A DNA stretch of 64,000 bases from Achromobacter xylosoxidans (GCF_001457475.1 NZ_LN831029.1:6324001-6388000), one strand, 5' to 3'. Shown: positions 9,205-21,756, numbered from the stretch's first letter. Numbers and translations are program-made. Notes: generated by a model not told the origin, from the letters alone.

Positions 9205-11132
9205 TCAGGTTCCGATACGGCCGCCGTCATCCTTCGTAATCACGATCGTCGCGGAGCGGGGTCGTTTGCCCGCTCCATACCCAGCATTGCTTGGCCATTG
9301 GCTGGTGTACTTGGAAGGATCAGCGAGGTTGGCTTGGTCCGTGTTTTCGCCAGGATGTTGGATGTTGACAAAAATGGCCTTGCCATCAGGGGTTTCGCAG
9401 AATCCCGTAATTTCGCATCCAACCGGACCCACCAGAAAGCGCTTGAGCTGCTCTGGCGCTGGCGGCTTACCGACATAGGTATCCACCGTAAGCGTGCTGC
9501 CGTCCCCCTCGGGATACGCCAGGGATTTCTTCGCCCCATCACCAACCTGCCCGGGGCGCGCGGCCAACATCATGCAGTTGGTCACGTCGGTGTAGGCGCC
9601 GTCATCGGTCTGCAGCCAGCACAGACCCGTTACCGCACTGAACACCAGACCATCCGGGCTTGAAAAGTCCTGGTCATCGGTAAGACTGGACAGGTTTACG
9701 GTCGTGACATCGGCGTCGGCTTGCGCGCCGAACAGGTACACATCCCATTCGAAGCGATCGCCATCACCGGCCGCTGCCAATTCCTTGATACGAATGATGT
9801 GTCCGTTGGGGTTGCCAGACTGGCTAGCGCCACCCTTCATATCGGTGTACACGCGAGGATTGGCGGAGTCGGGCTCATACTGCGAGCCGGTGGGATCAAC
9901 GCGGCGGCTGCTGTTGTTCGTCAACGTGCAATAGAGTTCGCCGTTCGCGGGGTTCACGCCACACCATTCGGGCCGATCCATCTTAGTTGCACCGGCGGCA
10001 TCGGCCGCCAACCGGGCATTGACCGCCACATCGGCCTGATCGGAAAAGGGGTAGGTCGCATACCCGCTGACCGCCGAGTTCTGCATCGACAGTTCCAACC
10101 ACGAGCCGGTGCCATCTTCTGAGAACTGGGCCGCAAATAGTGTGCCGTTATCAAGGTACTTGTCGCCCACAGAGATACGACTGATCGCGTCTGCGTCCGC
10201 GGGATCCCAATTGGCCGACGAGACCCACTTGTAGAGGTACTCGCCACGAGCGTCGTCGCCCATATATACGATGATCGGTTGACCCGCGACTGCCGTGCGG
10301 AAAGCGGCCGATTCATGGGCAAACCGGCCCAAAGCCGAGCGCTTTTTCGCCTTTCTGCTGCGGTCGTAAGCATCCACCTCGACGACGTAGCCCTGGCCGT
10401 TCATCTCGTTGCGGTAGTCATCGCTACCGTCAGCCGACGCGCCAGACTGGCTGATTATCCAGCGAGCATATCGATCGTCCGCGCCGGCCGATTCCCAACC
10501 GTGGCGCGACGCAGCGCCTTGATTGCGTCCATAGCGCCGAAGCGAGGTGACAGATTTGTCATTCCCGCGGGCGGCATCGTCCGCAGCGTCTCGCGTGAAA
10601 TAGCCGTACCAGTTTTCCTCGCCAGTCAGAAAGGTGCCCCAAGGGGTCTTTCCCGTGCCGCAGTTGTTGAGCGTGCCGCGCGTACGCGTCGCGTCGGGCG
10701 AGTACTTCGTCACCAGCAGCGGGTTACCTCGGGCGGGGCCGGCGATCTCGACTTCGGAAAGCGCCGTGAGCCTGAAATTGAACAACGAATCGGGAACCGT
10801 ACCCCAGGCATTGCCGGCTTTCTTTACCTCGACAACCGACACTCCATGAATGGCGATCTCCTTGTCAACCTCGGCGGCTGGCCGGGGTAGCGTATTCGTG
10901 CCCCCATTTGCATGCAGGAAGAACGAACTGAGCCCTTCGTTCGTCGTGGCCTCATGGTTGACCGCCAGCAGCCCGCGATCCGTCGAGCTTGCCGACGGCC
11001 GGTTGTCAGCACCAAGGCCGAACCATTCCATGCCATCGTGGTGGTCACCAGCACGCTTGTCGAAATCGTTGTCCGTGCCATCGTTCTTGTAGGCAAGCAC
11101 CCCCTCAGCGAGCGGGTCACCCAAGCCATAGA
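9205..11132 (-). pseudogene. PhoX-like (DUF839) phosphatase, 5' end removed by transposon
   Basis: The remaining frame encodes about 640 residues of a PhoX/DUF839-type calcium-dependent phosphatase, with LLAVNHEATT, the TLPRPAAEVDKEIAIHG region, LTGEENWYGYF and WPSNAGYGAGKRPRSATIVI. The signal peptide and first part of the mature domain are missing. The frame runs without a stop into the left inverted repeat of the transposon, which begins at 11133, so the native N-terminus was lost there. The fused frame continues to 11259 but encodes transposon sequence. Such enzymes release phosphate in the periplasm and are often linked to arsenic islands. Without its export signal it is unlikely to work. 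Confidence 0.82.
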
Positions 11133-11170
11133 GGGGTCGTCTCAGAAAACGGAAAATAAAGCACGCTAAG
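11133..11170 (+). repeat. Left 38-bp terminal inverted repeat of the transposon
   Basis: Begins GGGGTCGTCTCAGAAAACGG and ends GCACGCTAAG. It matches the right end (19325-19362) in inverse orientation except for one base (T to C in GTCGTCTC). It is the Tn21-group end type. Confidence 0.95.
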
Positions 11171-11600
11171 GCATAGCCGAACCTGCCAAGCTTGCTCCAC
11201 CCTGTAGTGACGCGATCAGCGGGCAGGAAACGTTCCCCCTTCGCGCATGGCAGGCGCACACCAACTCAGACAGCACGGCCTCCATGCGCGCCAGGTCAGC
11301 CATTTTCTCGCGCACGTCCTTGAGCTTGTGCTCGGCCAGACTGCTGGCTTCCTCGCAATGGGTGCCATCCTCCAGCCGCAGCAGCTCGGCGATCTCATCC
11401 AGGCTGAAGCCCAGCCGCTGGGCTGATTTCACGAAGCGCACCCGCGTTACATCCGCCTCGCCATAGCGGCGGATGCTGCCATAGGGCTTGTCAGGCTCCA
11501 GCAACAAGCCCTTGCGCTGATAGAAACGGATGGTCTCCACATTGACCCCGGCCGCCTTGGCGAAAACGCCAATGGTCAGGTTCTCCAAATTGTTTTCCAT
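11166..11600 (-). CDS. merR: Mercury-responsive regulator MerR
   Basis: A 144-aa MerR protein starting at [18 protein letters not shown]; the frame extends upstream to 11684, but that part would cover the mer promoter. The N-terminal winged helix ([18 protein letters not shown]) is followed by a dimerisation helix. The three Hg(II)-binding Cys are visible in [18 protein letters not shown] and NVSCPL. It represses merTPADE without Hg and untwists the promoter when Hg is bound. It is divergent from merT, and its stop lies inside the left inverted repeat. Confidence 0.97.
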
Positions 11601-11605
11601 ATCGC

Positions 11606-11636
11606 TTGACTCCGTACATGAGTACGGAAGTAAGGT
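11606..11636 (+). promoter_or_regulatory. mer operator-promoter with 19-bp spacer
   Basis: The -35 TTGACT (11606-11611) and -10 TAAGGT (11631-11636) are separated by 19 bases. The MerR dyad TCCGTACATGAGTACGGA (11611-11628) fills the spacer. The over-long spacer is diagnostic of MerR-activated promoters. Confidence 0.95.
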
Positions 11637-11671
11637 TACGCTATCCAATTTCAATTCGAAAGGACAAGCGC

Positions 11672-12022
11672 ATGTCTGAACCAAAAACCGGGCGCGGCGC
11701 GCTCTTCACTGGAGGGCTTGCCGCCATCCTCGCCTCGGCTTGCTGCCTCGGGCCGTTGGTTCTGATCGCCTTGGGGTTCAGCGGCGCTTGGATCGGCAAC
11801 TTGGCGGTGTTGGATCCCTATCGCCCCATCTTTATCGGCGTGGCGCTGGTGGCGTTGTTCTTCGCCTGGCGGCGCATCTACCGGCAGGCAGCGGCCTGCA
11901 AACCGGGTGAGGTCTGCGCGATTCCCCAAGTGCGAGCTACTTACAAGCTCATTTTCTGGATCGTGGCCGCGCTGGTTCTGGTCGCGCTCGGATTTCCCTA
12001 CGTCATGCCATTTTTCTACTGA
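11672..12022 (+). CDS. merT: Mercuric ion transport protein MerT
   Basis: A 116-aa inner-membrane protein with three hydrophobic helices. A Cys pair lies in the first helix ([11 protein letters not shown]) and two more Cys in the cytoplasmic loop (AACKPGEVC), the relay that passes Hg(II) from periplasmic MerP to cytosolic MerA. The start ATG at 11672 follows an AAAGGAC site and is the first gene after the mer promoter. merP follows after 12 bases. Confidence 0.96.
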
Positions 12023-12034
12023 TCGGAGTTCACC

Positions 12035-12310
12035 ATGAAGAAACTGTTTGCCTCCCTCGCCCTCGCCGCCGTTGTTGCCCCCGTCTGGGCCGCCACCCAG
12101 ACCGTCACGCTGTCCGTACCGGGCATGACCTGCTCCGCCTGCCCGATCACTGTCAAGAAGGCGATTTCCAAGGTCGAAGGCGTCAGCAAAGTTGACGTGA
12201 CTTTCGAGACACGCCAAGCGGTCGTCACCTTCGACGATGCCAAGACCAGCGTGCAGAAGCTGACCAAGGCAACCGCAGACGCGGGCTATCCGTCCAGCGT
12301 CAAGCAGTGA
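12035..12310 (+). CDS. merP: Periplasmic mercuric ion-binding protein MerP
   Basis: A 91-aa protein with a signal peptide (MKKLFASLALAAVVAPVWAA) and one heavy-metal-associated domain with the GMTCSAC metal site. It captures Hg(II) in the periplasm and delivers it to MerT. A GGAG ribosome-binding site precedes the ATG. A 71-base gap separates it from merA, with no merC in between. Confidence 0.96.
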   Translation: MKKLFASLALAAVVAPVWAATQTVTLSVPGMTCSACPITVKKAISKVEGVSKVDVTFETRQAVVTFDDAKTSVQKLTKATADAGYPSSVKQ

Positions 12311-12369
12311 GTCACTGAAAACGGCACCGCAGCACAACGGACGTCATGGTCTGGCGCCACAAACGATAA

Positions 12370-14067
<1,698 letters not shown>

Positions 14068-14084
14068 GAAAAAGGAGGTGTTCA

Positions 14085-14450
14085 ATGAACGCCTACACGG
14101 TGTCCCGGCTGGCTCTTGATGCCGGGGTGAGCGTGCATATCGTGCGCGACTACCTGCTGCGCGGATTGCTGCGCCCGGTGGCGTGCACACCAGGCGGCTA
14201 CGGCTTGTTCGATGACGCCGCCTTGCAACGGCTGTGCTTCGTGCGGGCGGCCTTCGAGGCGGGCATCGGCCTCGACGCGCTGGCGCGGCTGTGCCGGGCG
14301 CTGGATGCGGCGGACGGCGACGAAGCGGCCGCGCAGCTTGCCCTGCTGCGTCAGTTCGTCGAGCGTCGGCGCGAAGCGTTGGCCGATCTGGAAGTGCAGT
14401 TGGCCACCCTGCCGACCGAGCCGGCACAGCACGCGGAGAGTCTGCCATGA
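14085..14450 (+). CDS. merD: Mercury operon co-regulator MerD
   Basis: A 121-aa MerR-related protein ([20 protein letters not shown]) with an N-terminal winged helix but without the Hg-binding Cys set of MerR. It is thought to displace Hg-MerR from the operator and shut the operon down. The ATG at 14085 is preceded by AAGGAGG. Its stop overlaps the merE start by four bases (ATGA). Confidence 0.93.
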   Translation: MNAYTVSRLALDAGVSVHIVRDYLLRGLLRPVACTPGGYGLFDDAALQRLCFVRAAFEAGIGLDALARLCRALDAADGDEAAAQLALLRQFVERRREALADLEVQLATLPTEPAQHAESLP

Positions 14451-14683
14451 ACAACCCCGAGCGCTTGCCGTCCGAGACGCACAAACCGATCACCGGCTAC
14501 CTGTGGGGCGGACTGGCTGTGCTGACTTGCCCCTGCCACCTGCCCATCCTCGCTGTCGTGCTGGCCGGCACAACCGCCGGTGCTTTCCTCGGCGAGCATT
14601 GGGTCATCGCGGCGCTCGGTTTGACCGGCCTGTTCCTTCTGTCCCTGTCGCGGGCGTTGCGGGCATTCAGGGAAAGAGAATGA
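14447..14683 (+). CDS. merE: Mercury transport protein MerE
   Basis: A 78-aa membrane protein with two hydrophobic helices and a Cys pair in the first ([12 protein letters not shown]), the hallmark of MerE, a broad mercury uptake protein. It starts inside the merD stop and ends inside the urf2 start, so the three genes are translationally coupled. Confidence 0.93.
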   Translation: MNNPERLPSETHKPITGYLWGGLAVLTCPCHLPILAVVLAGTTAGAFLGEHWVIAALGLTGLFLLSLSRALRAFRERE

Positions 14684-15669
14684 GCGCTTTCCGGCCGGAT
14701 GGATGGACGACGCCGGAACTGGCCCAAGCGGTCGAGCGCGGGCAGCTTGAACTGCACTACCAGCCCGTCGTCGATCTGCGCAGTGGTGGGATTGTCGGCG
14801 CGGAAGCCCTGTTGCGCTGGCGTCATCCGACGCTTGGACTATTGCCACCGGGCCAGTTCCTGCCCGTGGTCGAATCGTCCGGCCTGATGCCTGAAATCGG
14901 CGCTTGGGTGCTGGGCGAAGCCTGCCGCCAGATGCGTGACTGGCGAATGCTGGCATGGCGACCGTTCCGGCTGGCCGTCAATGTTTCGGCGAGCCAAGTG
15001 GGACCGGACTTCGACGGGTGGGTAAAGGGCGTGCTGGCTGATGCCGAGTTGCCCGCCGAGTATCTCGAAATCGAGCTGACCGAATCGTTCGCGTTTGGTG
15101 ATCCGGCGATCTTCCCCGCCCTGGACGCCTTGCGGCAGATCGGTGTGCGCTTCGCCGCCGATGACTTCGGGACGGGGTATTCCTGTCTGCAACATCTGAA
15201 GTGCTGCCCAATCAGCACGCTCAAGATCGACCAATCGTTTGTCGCCGGGCTCGCCAACGACCGCCGCGACCAAACCATCGTGCACACCGTGATTCAGCTT
15301 GCGCACGGGCTGGGCATGGATGTGGTGGCTGAAGGCGTGGAAACATCGGCGAGTCTTGATCTATTGCGACAAGCGGACTGCGACACAGGACAAGGCTTCC
15401 TGTTCGCGAAGCCAATGCCGGCGGCGGCATTCGCCGTCTTCGTCAGTCAATGGAGGGGTGCCACCATGAATGCAAGTGACTCGACCACCACCAGTTGCTG
15501 CGTGTGCTGCAAGGAAATCCCGCTCGATGCCGCCTTCACCCCGGAAGGCGCGGAATACGTCGAGCACTTCTGCGGGTTGGAGTGTTATCAACGCTTCGAA
15601 GCGCGTGCCAAGACAGGGAACGAAACCGATGCCGATCCGAACGCCTGCGACTCGCTACCGTCAGATTGA
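14680..15669 (+). CDS. EAL-domain protein with C-terminal Cys-rich DUF3330 part (Urf2)
   Basis: A 329-aa protein found at this place in Tn501-type transposons. Residues 1-260 form an EAL domain, but the signature reads GAEALLRW rather than EALLRW preceded by an acidic pair. Metal-binding motifs are partly kept ([25 protein letters not shown]). The last 68 residues are a DUF3330 segment with CCVCC and CGLEC motifs, likely zinc-binding. An internal ATG at 15466 with a GGAGG site upstream could yield this domain alone. Whether it degrades cyclic di-GMP is unknown. Confidence 0.88.
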   Translation: MSAFRPDGWTTPELAQAVERGQLELHYQPVVDLRSGGIVGAEALLRWRHPTLGLLPPGQFLPVVESSGLMPEIGAWVLGEACRQMRDWRMLAWRPFRLAVNVSASQVGPDFDGWVKGVLADAELPAEYLEIELTESFAFGDPAIFPALDALRQIGVRFAADDFGTGYSCLQHLKCCPISTLKIDQSFVAGLANDRRDQTIVHTVIQLAHGLGMDVVAEGVETSASLDLLRQADCDTGQGFLFAKPMPAAAFAVFVSQWRGATMNASDSTTTSCCVCCKEIPLDAAFTPEGAEYVEHFCGLECYQRFEARAKTGNETDADPNACDSLPSD

Positions 15670-15799
15670 GGCATACCCTAACTTGGCGTCAGACCATCCG
15701 GCGCTAAATCGTCAGAATAGAGTTGCCTTCCGAATTGATTGACATACGCCGTCAAGGGTCATAGATTTCTTCCTGACACATTTCCCTCAGGAGGATACC
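15670..15799. promoter_or_regulatory. res recombination site and tnp promoter region
   Basis: The 130 bases between urf2 and tnpR hold the resolution site expected here in Tn21-group elements. Repeated GTCAG/CTGAC-type half sites are visible (for example around 15689 and 15712), and an AGGAGG ribosome-binding site for tnpR lies at the end. Subsite limits were not resolved. Confidence 0.75.
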
Positions 15800-16360
15800 T
15801 TGCACGGTCAGCGCATCGGTTACGTCCGCGTCAGCAGCTTCGACCAGAACCCAGAACGGCAGCTCGAACAGATCCAGGTGGATAAAGTGTTCACCGACAA
15901 GGCGTCGGGCAAGGACACACGGCGGCCCGAACTGGAACGGCTGCTCGCCTTCGTGCGCGAAGGCGACACGGTCGTGGTGCACAGCATGGATCGTCTGGCG
16001 CGCAACCTCGACGACCTGCGCCGCCTGGTGCAGGGCCTCACCCAGCGCGGCGTACGCATCGAGTTCCTTAAGGAGCATTTGACCTTCACCGGCGAGGACT
16101 CGCCGATGGCGAACCTGATGCTGTCGGTAATGGGCGCGTTCGCCGAGTTCGAACGCGCCTTGATCCGCGAGCGGCAGCGCGAGGGCATCGCGCTCGCCAA
16201 GCAGCGCGGGGCCTACCGTGGCAGGAAGAAATCCCTGTCGTCTGAGCGTATTGCCGAACTGCGCCAACGTGTCGAGGCTGGCGAGCAAAAGACCAAGCTG
16301 GCTCGTGAATTCGGAATCAGTCGCGAAACCCTGTATCAATACTTGAGAACGGATCAGTAA
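15800..16360 (+). CDS. tnpR: Serine resolvase TnpR
   Basis: A 186-aa resolvase with the catalytic Ser region [15 protein letters not shown], the active-site helix [14 protein letters not shown] and a C-terminal helix-turn-helix ([18 protein letters not shown]). It begins with TTG, which sits 5 bases after an AGGAGG site and gives the usual family N-terminus. It resolves transposition cointegrates at res. tnpA follows after two bases. Confidence 0.96.
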   Translation: MHGQRIGYVRVSSFDQNPERQLEQIQVDKVFTDKASGKDTRRPELERLLAFVREGDTVVVHSMDRLARNLDDLRRLVQGLTQRGVRIEFLKEHLTFTGEDSPMANLMLSVMGAFAEFERALIRERQREGIALAKQRGAYRGRKKSLSSERIAELRQRVEAGEQKTKLAREFGISRETLYQYLRTDQ

Positions 16361-16362
16361 AT

Positions 16363-19329
16363 ATGCCACGTCGTTCAATCCTGTCCGCCGCCGAGCGCGA
16401 AAGCCTGCTGGCGTTGCCGGACACCAAGGATGAGTTGATCCGTCACTACACGTTCAGCGAAACCGACCTCTCCATCATCCGGCAGCGGCGCGGCCCGGCC
16501 AACCGGCTGGGCTTCGCCGTGCAGCTCTGTTACCTGCGCTTTCCTGGTGTCATCCTGGGCGTCGATGAGCCGCCGTTTCCGCCCTTGTTGAAACTGGTCG
16601 CCGACCAGCTCAAGGTCAGCGTCGAAAGCTGGGACGAATACGGGCAGCGGGAGCAGACCCGGCGCGAGCACCTGGTCGAACTGCAAACGGTGTTCGGCTT
16701 CCAGCCCTTTACCATGGGCCACTACCGGCAGGCCGTCCAGTTGCTGACCGAGATGGCCTTGCAGACCGACAAGGGCATCGTGCTGGCCAGCACCTTGATC
16801 GAGCACCTGCGGCAGCAGTCGGTCATTCTGCCTGCCCTCAACGCCGTCGAGCGGGCGAGCGCCGAAGCAATCACCCGCGCCAACCGGCGCATCTACGATG
16901 CCTTGGCCGAACCGCTGTCGGACGCGCATCGCCGCCGCCTCGACGATCTGCTCAAGCGTCGGGACAACGGCAAAACGACCTGGCTGGCCTGGCTGCGCCA
17001 ATCGCCCGTCAAACCGAATTCGCGGCACATGCTGGAACACATCGAACGCCTCAAAGCGTGGCAGGCGCTCGACCTGCCTTCTGGCATCGAGCGGTCGGTG
17101 CACCAGAACCGCCTGCTCAAGATCGCCCGTGAGGGTGGCCAGATGACGCCCGCCGACCTGGCCAAGTTCGAGGCGCAGCGACGCTATGCCACCCTGGTGG
17201 CGCTTGCCATCGAGGGCATGGCCACCGTCACCGACGAAATCATCGACCTGCACGACCGCATCCTGGGCAAGCTGTTCAACGCCGCCAAGAACAAGCATCA
17301 GCAGCAATTCCAGGCGTCCGGCAAGGCGATCAACGCCAAGGTGCGGCTGTTCGGCCGCATCGGCCAGGCGCTGATCGAGGCCAAGCAGGCGGGCCGCGAT
17401 CCGTTCGCCGCCATCGAGGCCGTCATGTCCTGGGATGCCTTCGCCGAGAGCGTCACCGAAGCGCAGAAGCTTGCGCAGCCCGAGGACTTCGATTTCCTGC
17501 ACCGCATCGGCGAAAGCTACGCCACGCTGCGCCGCTACGCGCCGGAATTCCTTGCCGTGCTCAAGCTGCGGGCCGCTCCCGCCGCGAAGGACGTGCTCGA
17601 CGCCATCGAGGTGCTGCGCGGCATGAACAGCGACAACGCCCGCAAGGTGCCCGCCGACGCGCCGACCGAGTTCATCAAGCCGCGCTGGCAGAAGCTGGTC
17701 ATGACCGACACCGGCATCGACCGGCGCTACTACGAACTGTGCGCGCTGTCGGAGATGAAGAACGCGTTGCGTTCCGGCGACATCTGGGTGCAGGGGTCGC
17801 GCCAGTTCAAGGACTTCGAGGACTACCTGGTGCCGCCCGCGAAATTCGCCAGCCTCAAGCAGGCCAGCGAATTGCCGCTGGCCGTGGCCACCGACTGCAA
17901 CCGGTACCTGAACGACCGGCTGACGCTGCTGGAAACACAGCTTGCCACCGTCAACCGTATGGCGACGGCCAACGAGCTGCCGGACGCCATCATCACCGAG
18001 TCAGGCTTGAAGATCACGCCGCTCGACGCGGCGGTACCCGACACCGCCCAAGCGCTGATCGACCAGACGGCAATGATCCTGCCGCACGTCAAGATCACCG
18101 AACTGCTGCTGGAGGTGGACGAATGGACGGGCTTCACTCGGCATTTCGCGCATCTGAAATCGGGCGACCCGGCCAAAGACAAGAACCTGTTGCTGACCAC
18201 GATCCTCGCCGACGCGATCAACCTGGGCCTGACCAAGATGGCGGAGTCTTGCCCCGGCACGACCTACGCCAAGCTGGCTTGGCTGCAAGCCTGGCACATC
18301 CGCGACGAAACCTACGGGGCGGCGCTGGCCGATCTGGTCAACGCACAGTTCCGCCATCCCTTCGCCGAGCACTGGGGCGACGGCACCACCTCATCGTCGG
18401 ACGGCCAGAACTTCCGCACCGGCAGCAAGGCCGAGAGCACCGGCCACATCAACCCGAAATACGGGAGCAGCCCAGGGCGGACGTTCTACACCCACATTTC
18501 TGACCAGTACGCGCCATTTCACACCAAGGTCGTGAACGTCGGCGTGCGCGATTCGACCTACGTGCTCGACGGCCTGCTGTACCACGAGTCCGACTTGCGG
18601 ATCGAGGAGCATTACACCGACACGGCGGGCTTCACCGATCACGTCTTCGCCCTGATGCACCTCCTGGGCTTCCGCTTCGCGCCGCGCATCCGCGACCTGG
18701 GCGACACCAAGCTCTACATCCCGAAGGGCGACGCCGCCTATGACGCGCTGAAACCCATGATCGGCGGCACGCTCAACATCAAGCACGTCCGCGCCCATTG
18801 GGACGAAATCCTGCGGCTGGCCACCTCGATCAAGCAGGGCACGGTGACGGCCTCCCTGATGCTCCGAAAGCTCGGCAGCTACCCACGCCAGAACGGCCTG
18901 GCCGTGGCGCTCCGCGAGCTGGGCCGCATCGAGCGCACGCTGTTCATCCTGGACTGGCTGCAAAGCGTGGAACTGCGCCGCCGCGTGCATGCCGGCCTGA
19001 ACAAGGGCGAGGCGCGCAATGCGCTGGCCAGGGCAGTGTTTTTCAACCGCCTGGGTGAAATCCGCGACCGCAGTTTCGAGCAGCAGCGCTACCGGGCTAG
19101 CGGCCTCAATCTGGTAACGGCTGCCGTCGTGTTGTGGAACACGGTCTATCTGGAACGGGCTGCGCACGCGCTGCGTGGCAACGGCCATGCCGTTGATGAC
19201 GCGCTGTTGCAGTACCTGTCGCCGCTCGGTTGGGAGCACATCAACCTCACCGGCGATTACCTCTGGCGCAGCAGCGCCAAGATCGGCGCGGGCAAGTTCA
19301 GGCCGCTACGACCGCTGCAACCGGCTTAG
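16363..19329 (+). CDS. tnpA: Tn3-family transposase TnpA
   Basis: A 988-aa transposase of the Tn21 group. Acidic catalytic motifs are visible in [10 protein letters not shown] and YTHISDQY, with the Glu expected near [13 protein letters not shown]. It carries out replicative transposition using the 38-bp ends. The stop codon TAG lies within the right inverted repeat, as is common for this group. The gene is full length, so the element could still be mobile. Confidence 0.97.
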   Translation: MPRRSILSAAERESLLALPDTKDELIRHYTFSETDLSIIRQRRGPANRLGFAVQLCYLRFPGVILGVDEPPFPPLLKLVADQLKVSVESWDEYGQREQTRREHLVELQTVFGFQPFTMGHYRQAVQLLTEMALQTDKGIVLASTLIEHLRQQSVILPALNAVERASAEAITRANRRIYDALAEPLSDAHRRRLDDLLKRRDNGKTTWLAWLRQSPVKPNSRHMLEHIERLKAWQALDLPSGIERSVHQNRLLKIAREGGQMTPADLAKFEAQRRYATLVALAIEGMATVTDEIIDLHDRILGKLFNAAKNKHQQQFQASGKAINAKVRLFGRIGQALIEAKQAGRDPFAAIEAVMSWDAFAESVTEAQKLAQPEDFDFLHRIGESYATLRRYAPEFLAVLKLRAAPAAKDVLDAIEVLRGMNSDNARKVPADAPTEFIKPRWQKLVMTDTGIDRRYYELCALSEMKNALRSGDIWVQGSRQFKDFEDYLVPPAKFASLKQASELPLAVATDCNRYLNDRLTLLETQLATVNRMATANELPDAIITESGLKITPLDAAVPDTAQALIDQTAMILPHVKITELLLEVDEWTGFTRHFAHLKSGDPAKDKNLLLTTILADAINLGLTKMAESCPGTTYAKLAWLQAWHIRDETYGAALADLVNAQFRHPFAEHWGDGTTSSSDGQNFRTGSKAESTGHINPKYGSSPGRTFYTHISDQYAPFHTKVVNVGVRDSTYVLDGLLYHESDLRIEEHYTDTAGFTDHVFALMHLLGFRFAPRIRDLGDTKLYIPKGDAAYDALKPMIGGTLNIKHVRAHWDEILRLATSIKQGTVTASLMLRKLGSYPRQNGLAVALRELGRIERTLFILDWLQSVELRRRVHAGLNKGEARNALARAVFFNRLGEIRDRSFEQQRYRASGLNLVTAAVVLWNTVYLERAAHALRGNGHAVDDALLQYLSPLGWEHINLTGDYLWRSSAKIGAGKFRPLRPLQPA

Positions 19330-19362
19330 CGTGCTTTATTTTCCGTTTTCTGAGGCGACCCC
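19325..19362 (-). repeat. Right 38-bp terminal inverted repeat of the transposon
   Basis: The inverse complement of the left end with one mismatch. It overlaps the tnpA stop, and native sequence of a bufB-like gene begins directly at 19363. Confidence 0.95.
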
Positions 19363-20013
19363 GATCAAAGCCATCTGAGGCGGTTGAAGGCACTTATCGA
19401 ACGCTACGAACCCGGTCTGTTTTCCGAGCATCTCGCCTGGTCTTCGCATGACGCCGGATACTTGGATGACCTACTGCCGGTGCCGTATACCAATGAAGCG
19501 CTTCAGCGCATTTGCCAGCACGTTGATGAAGTGCAAACGTTCCTGGGGCAACAGATGCTCCTGGAGAACCCTGCCACCTACGTCCAGTTTCAGGAAAGCA
19601 CCTGGGGCGAGGCGGCTTTTATCCGCGAGATCGTCCGCAGGACCGGATGCGGCCTGTTGCTCGATGTCAATAACGTCTATGTGGCGTGCACGAACCAACG
19701 GTGGGACGCACTCGGCTATCTACAAGATTTTCCCTTTGGCGCAGTGCAAGAAATCCACCTTGCTGGCCATTCGTGCCAAGTCGATGAAAAAGGGCGCCCT
19801 TTGTTGATCGACTCGCATGACCAGCTCGTCGACGAGGAAGTCTGGAAGCTGTTTCGACGAACAATTACGTATACGGGCCCAGTGGCGACGCTGATCGAAT
19901 GGGACGCCAAGATCCCTAAATGGCATGAGCTTCAGGCACAAGCTGCACGGGCTGATGGGCTGATGCGGAACCTCTTGTCTACACAGGAGCGCAGCTATGC
20001 TACCCCTGGATGA
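19363..20013 (+). pseudogene. BufB-like DUF692 multinuclear iron oxidase, N-terminally truncated
   Basis: The frame encodes about 216 residues of the roughly 280 usual for DUF692/MNIO enzymes and is open right up to the transposon end (DQSHLRRLKALIERYEP). Conserved family features are present: FSEHLAWS, LLENPATYV, LLLDVNNVYV, EIHLAGHS and TLIEWDAKIP, which hold the iron-binding His, Glu and Asp residues. The missing part includes the first metal-binding strand, so activity is doubtful. Translation could restart at TTG 19384. These enzymes modify Cys of small copper-binding peptides (bufferins). It overlaps bufC by 17 bases. Confidence 0.85.
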
Positions 20014-20785
20014 ACGCCAGCGAGATTTCGCGAAGGCGCTGCTCGATACCGATAGGGCGATGCCGGTCGGGATAGTCGGGCCGGATGGAGAGCGCAGTCA
20101 CCAGCGCTTTTCGGTATACACGAACAATGTCTTTGTCGGGCTGATCGAAGCACTACGGGCGAACTTTCCCTGCGTCGAAAGGCTTGTCGGAGACGAGTTT
20201 TTTACAGCGATGGCACGTGCTTTCGTAGTCACCAATCTGCCCGACTCTCCGGTTCTCCTGCACTACGGTGCCGGGTTTCCGGATTTCATCGCCGCGTTCT
20301 CGCCCGCCGCGCCCTTACCTTATCTGGCCGATGTCGCTCGAATTGAGCATGCGGCAACCGAGGCCTATCACGAGCGCGACGCAGAACCCTTAGCGCACCG
20401 CACTCTCGCAAGCGTACGACCTGACCAGGCACCCATGCTGCGGTTCGGGCTTCACCCCTCCGTGCGCCTGGTGCGTTCGCCCTACCCTGCCTTCACGGTC
20501 TGGCGGATGAACGCGCCAGATGGAACGCTGGCACCCGTTGACCTCTCTGAAGCGCAGGACACGATGGTGCTGCGGCCCGACGCCGAGGTGGACGTGCGCC
20601 AGGTACTCCCCGCGAGCTATGACTTCGTGGCTACGCTCGGCCAAGGCCTGACGCTAGCGCATGCCACGGAAGCAGCCCTCGCCACAGACGTCGATTTCGA
20701 CCTGTCGCAGAACCTGCGGGAACTGATCCAGATGGGCGCTTTTGTTAGCTTCGAATGGGAAGCAGGGGAGAAAAATCGTGAGTAA
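19997..20785 (+). CDS. BufC/DUF2063 partner of the MNIO enzyme
   Basis: A 262-aa protein with an N-terminal DUF2063 domain (RQRDFAKALLD, RFSVYTNNVFVGLIEAL, YGAGFPDFIAAF, PYLADVARIEHAATEAYH). In bufferin and related clusters it is the recognition partner that presents the precursor peptide to the DUF692 enzyme. It starts inside the end of the truncated bufB, which shows they were one operon. The gene looks intact although its enzyme partner is broken and no precursor gene remains in the window. Confidence 0.88.
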   Translation: MLPLDERQRDFAKALLDTDRAMPVGIVGPDGERSHQRFSVYTNNVFVGLIEALRANFPCVERLVGDEFFTAMARAFVVTNLPDSPVLLHYGAGFPDFIAAFSPAAPLPYLADVARIEHAATEAYHERDAEPLAHRTLASVRPDQAPMLRFGLHPSVRLVRSPYPAFTVWRMNAPDGTLAPVDLSEAQDTMVLRPDAEVDVRQVLPASYDFVATLGQGLTLAHATEAALATDVDFDLSQNLRELIQMGAFVSFEWEAGEKNRE

Positions 20786-21299
20786 CATTGAAACGGTGAA
20801 AGCTTGGCCTGGAATACTCAGCTCGGCCAACTGTGGATTGCACTGGTTGTCAAAAATCGCCGGCATGACCGCGCCCCTGTTCCTTCGGGTGGCGCTAGCC
20901 TTGCCCTTCTTCAAGTCCGGCCTCACCAAATGGGACGGCTTTCTGTCGCTGTCCCCGGCCGCGAGCTTCCTGTTCCAAGAGGAATTCAAGCTACACCTCT
21001 TCGGGCAGGTTTATGACTTACCCGCTCCGTATATGCTTGCCTTCGCCAGTGGCTCGGCCGAGATCATTTTGCCGATCTTGCTGATTCTCGGCCTCGGCAC
21101 ACGCCTGAGCGCCCTGGGTCTGCTCGGCATGACTGCGGTGATCCAGCTCATCGTGCCGGACGGATGGGCGAACTTCCACTTGCCCTGGGCGACGATGGCA
21201 ATTGCGCTGATCGCCATCGGGCCGGGCCGCCTATCGCTCGATCATTGGATTCGCGGTTTCTTGGAACGTCGCCAAGCTTCGCCCAGATCAGGAGGTTAG
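20778..21299 (+). CDS. DoxX-family membrane protein
   Basis: A 173-aa protein with four hydrophobic helices and a DoxX core (FLRVALALPFFKSGLTKWDGF, EIILPILLILGLGTRLSALGLL). I chose GTG at 20778, preceded by GGGGAG and overlapping the bufC end by 8 bases, over an upstream TTG. DoxX proteins usually follow DUF692-DUF2063 pairs. Their role is thought to concern membrane redox or metal handling, but no reaction can be read from the sequence. Confidence 0.85.
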   Translation: MSNIETVKAWPGILSSANCGLHWLSKIAGMTAPLFLRVALALPFFKSGLTKWDGFLSLSPAASFLFQEEFKLHLFGQVYDLPAPYMLAFASGSAEIILPILLILGLGTRLSALGLLGMTAVIQLIVPDGWANFHLPWATMAIALIAIGPGRLSLDHWIRGFLERRQASPRSGG

Positions 21300-21300
21300 T

Positions 21301-21756
21301 ATGCTTGCACTACGCGCCACATCCCTTGTGATGGCATGTTGCTTTGCTTCGGGGGCCGGAGCCGCCGATGGCATGATTTCGGTACGGAGCCCGTACAGCG
21401 TCAAGGAGACGGTTGACCGCTTCGAGACGGCCGCCAAATCCCGCGGTCTCAACATCTTCCTGCGCCTGGATCACGCGCAGGGCGCGAAGAAGGTCGGTAA
21501 GGACTTTCGGCCAACCGAACTTCTGGTGTTCGGCAATCCACAGGGTGGCACACCCCTGATGGAATGCGCGCAAACTGCCGGCATCGACTTGCCGCTCAAG
21601 GCGCTGGCTTGGGAAGACGCGACCGGGCAAGTCTGGATTGCCTACAACGATCCGAAGTATCTCGCGTCGCGCCACGGTGTCGCCAACTGTGGCTCCATCG
21701 TGGCAAATATGTCAACGGCGCTGGGCGACATGACGCAGGAGGCAATTCAGAAATGA
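21301..21756 (+). CDS. Exported DUF302 protein
   Basis: A 151-aa protein with a signal peptide (MLALRATSLVMACCFASGAGA) and one DUF302 domain (SVKETVDRFETAAKSRGLNIF, ELLVFGNPQGGTPLMECA, WEDATGQVWIAYNDPKYLASRH). It follows doxX after one base and ends the buf-type operon. DUF302 proteins are small periplasmic proteins of unknown function, often near metal-resistance genes. Confidence 0.85.
   Translation: MLALRATSLVMACCFASGAGAADGMISVRSPYSVKETVDRFETAAKSRGLNIFLRLDHAQGAKKVGKDFRPTELLVFGNPQGGTPLMECAQTAGIDLPLKALAWEDATGQVWIAYNDPKYLASRHGVANCGSIVANMSTALGDMTQEAIQK

Noticed and set aside
16375..17502. A 375-codon leftward frame opposite tnpA
   Set aside because: Antisense shadow of the transposase with low-complexity composition and no domain.
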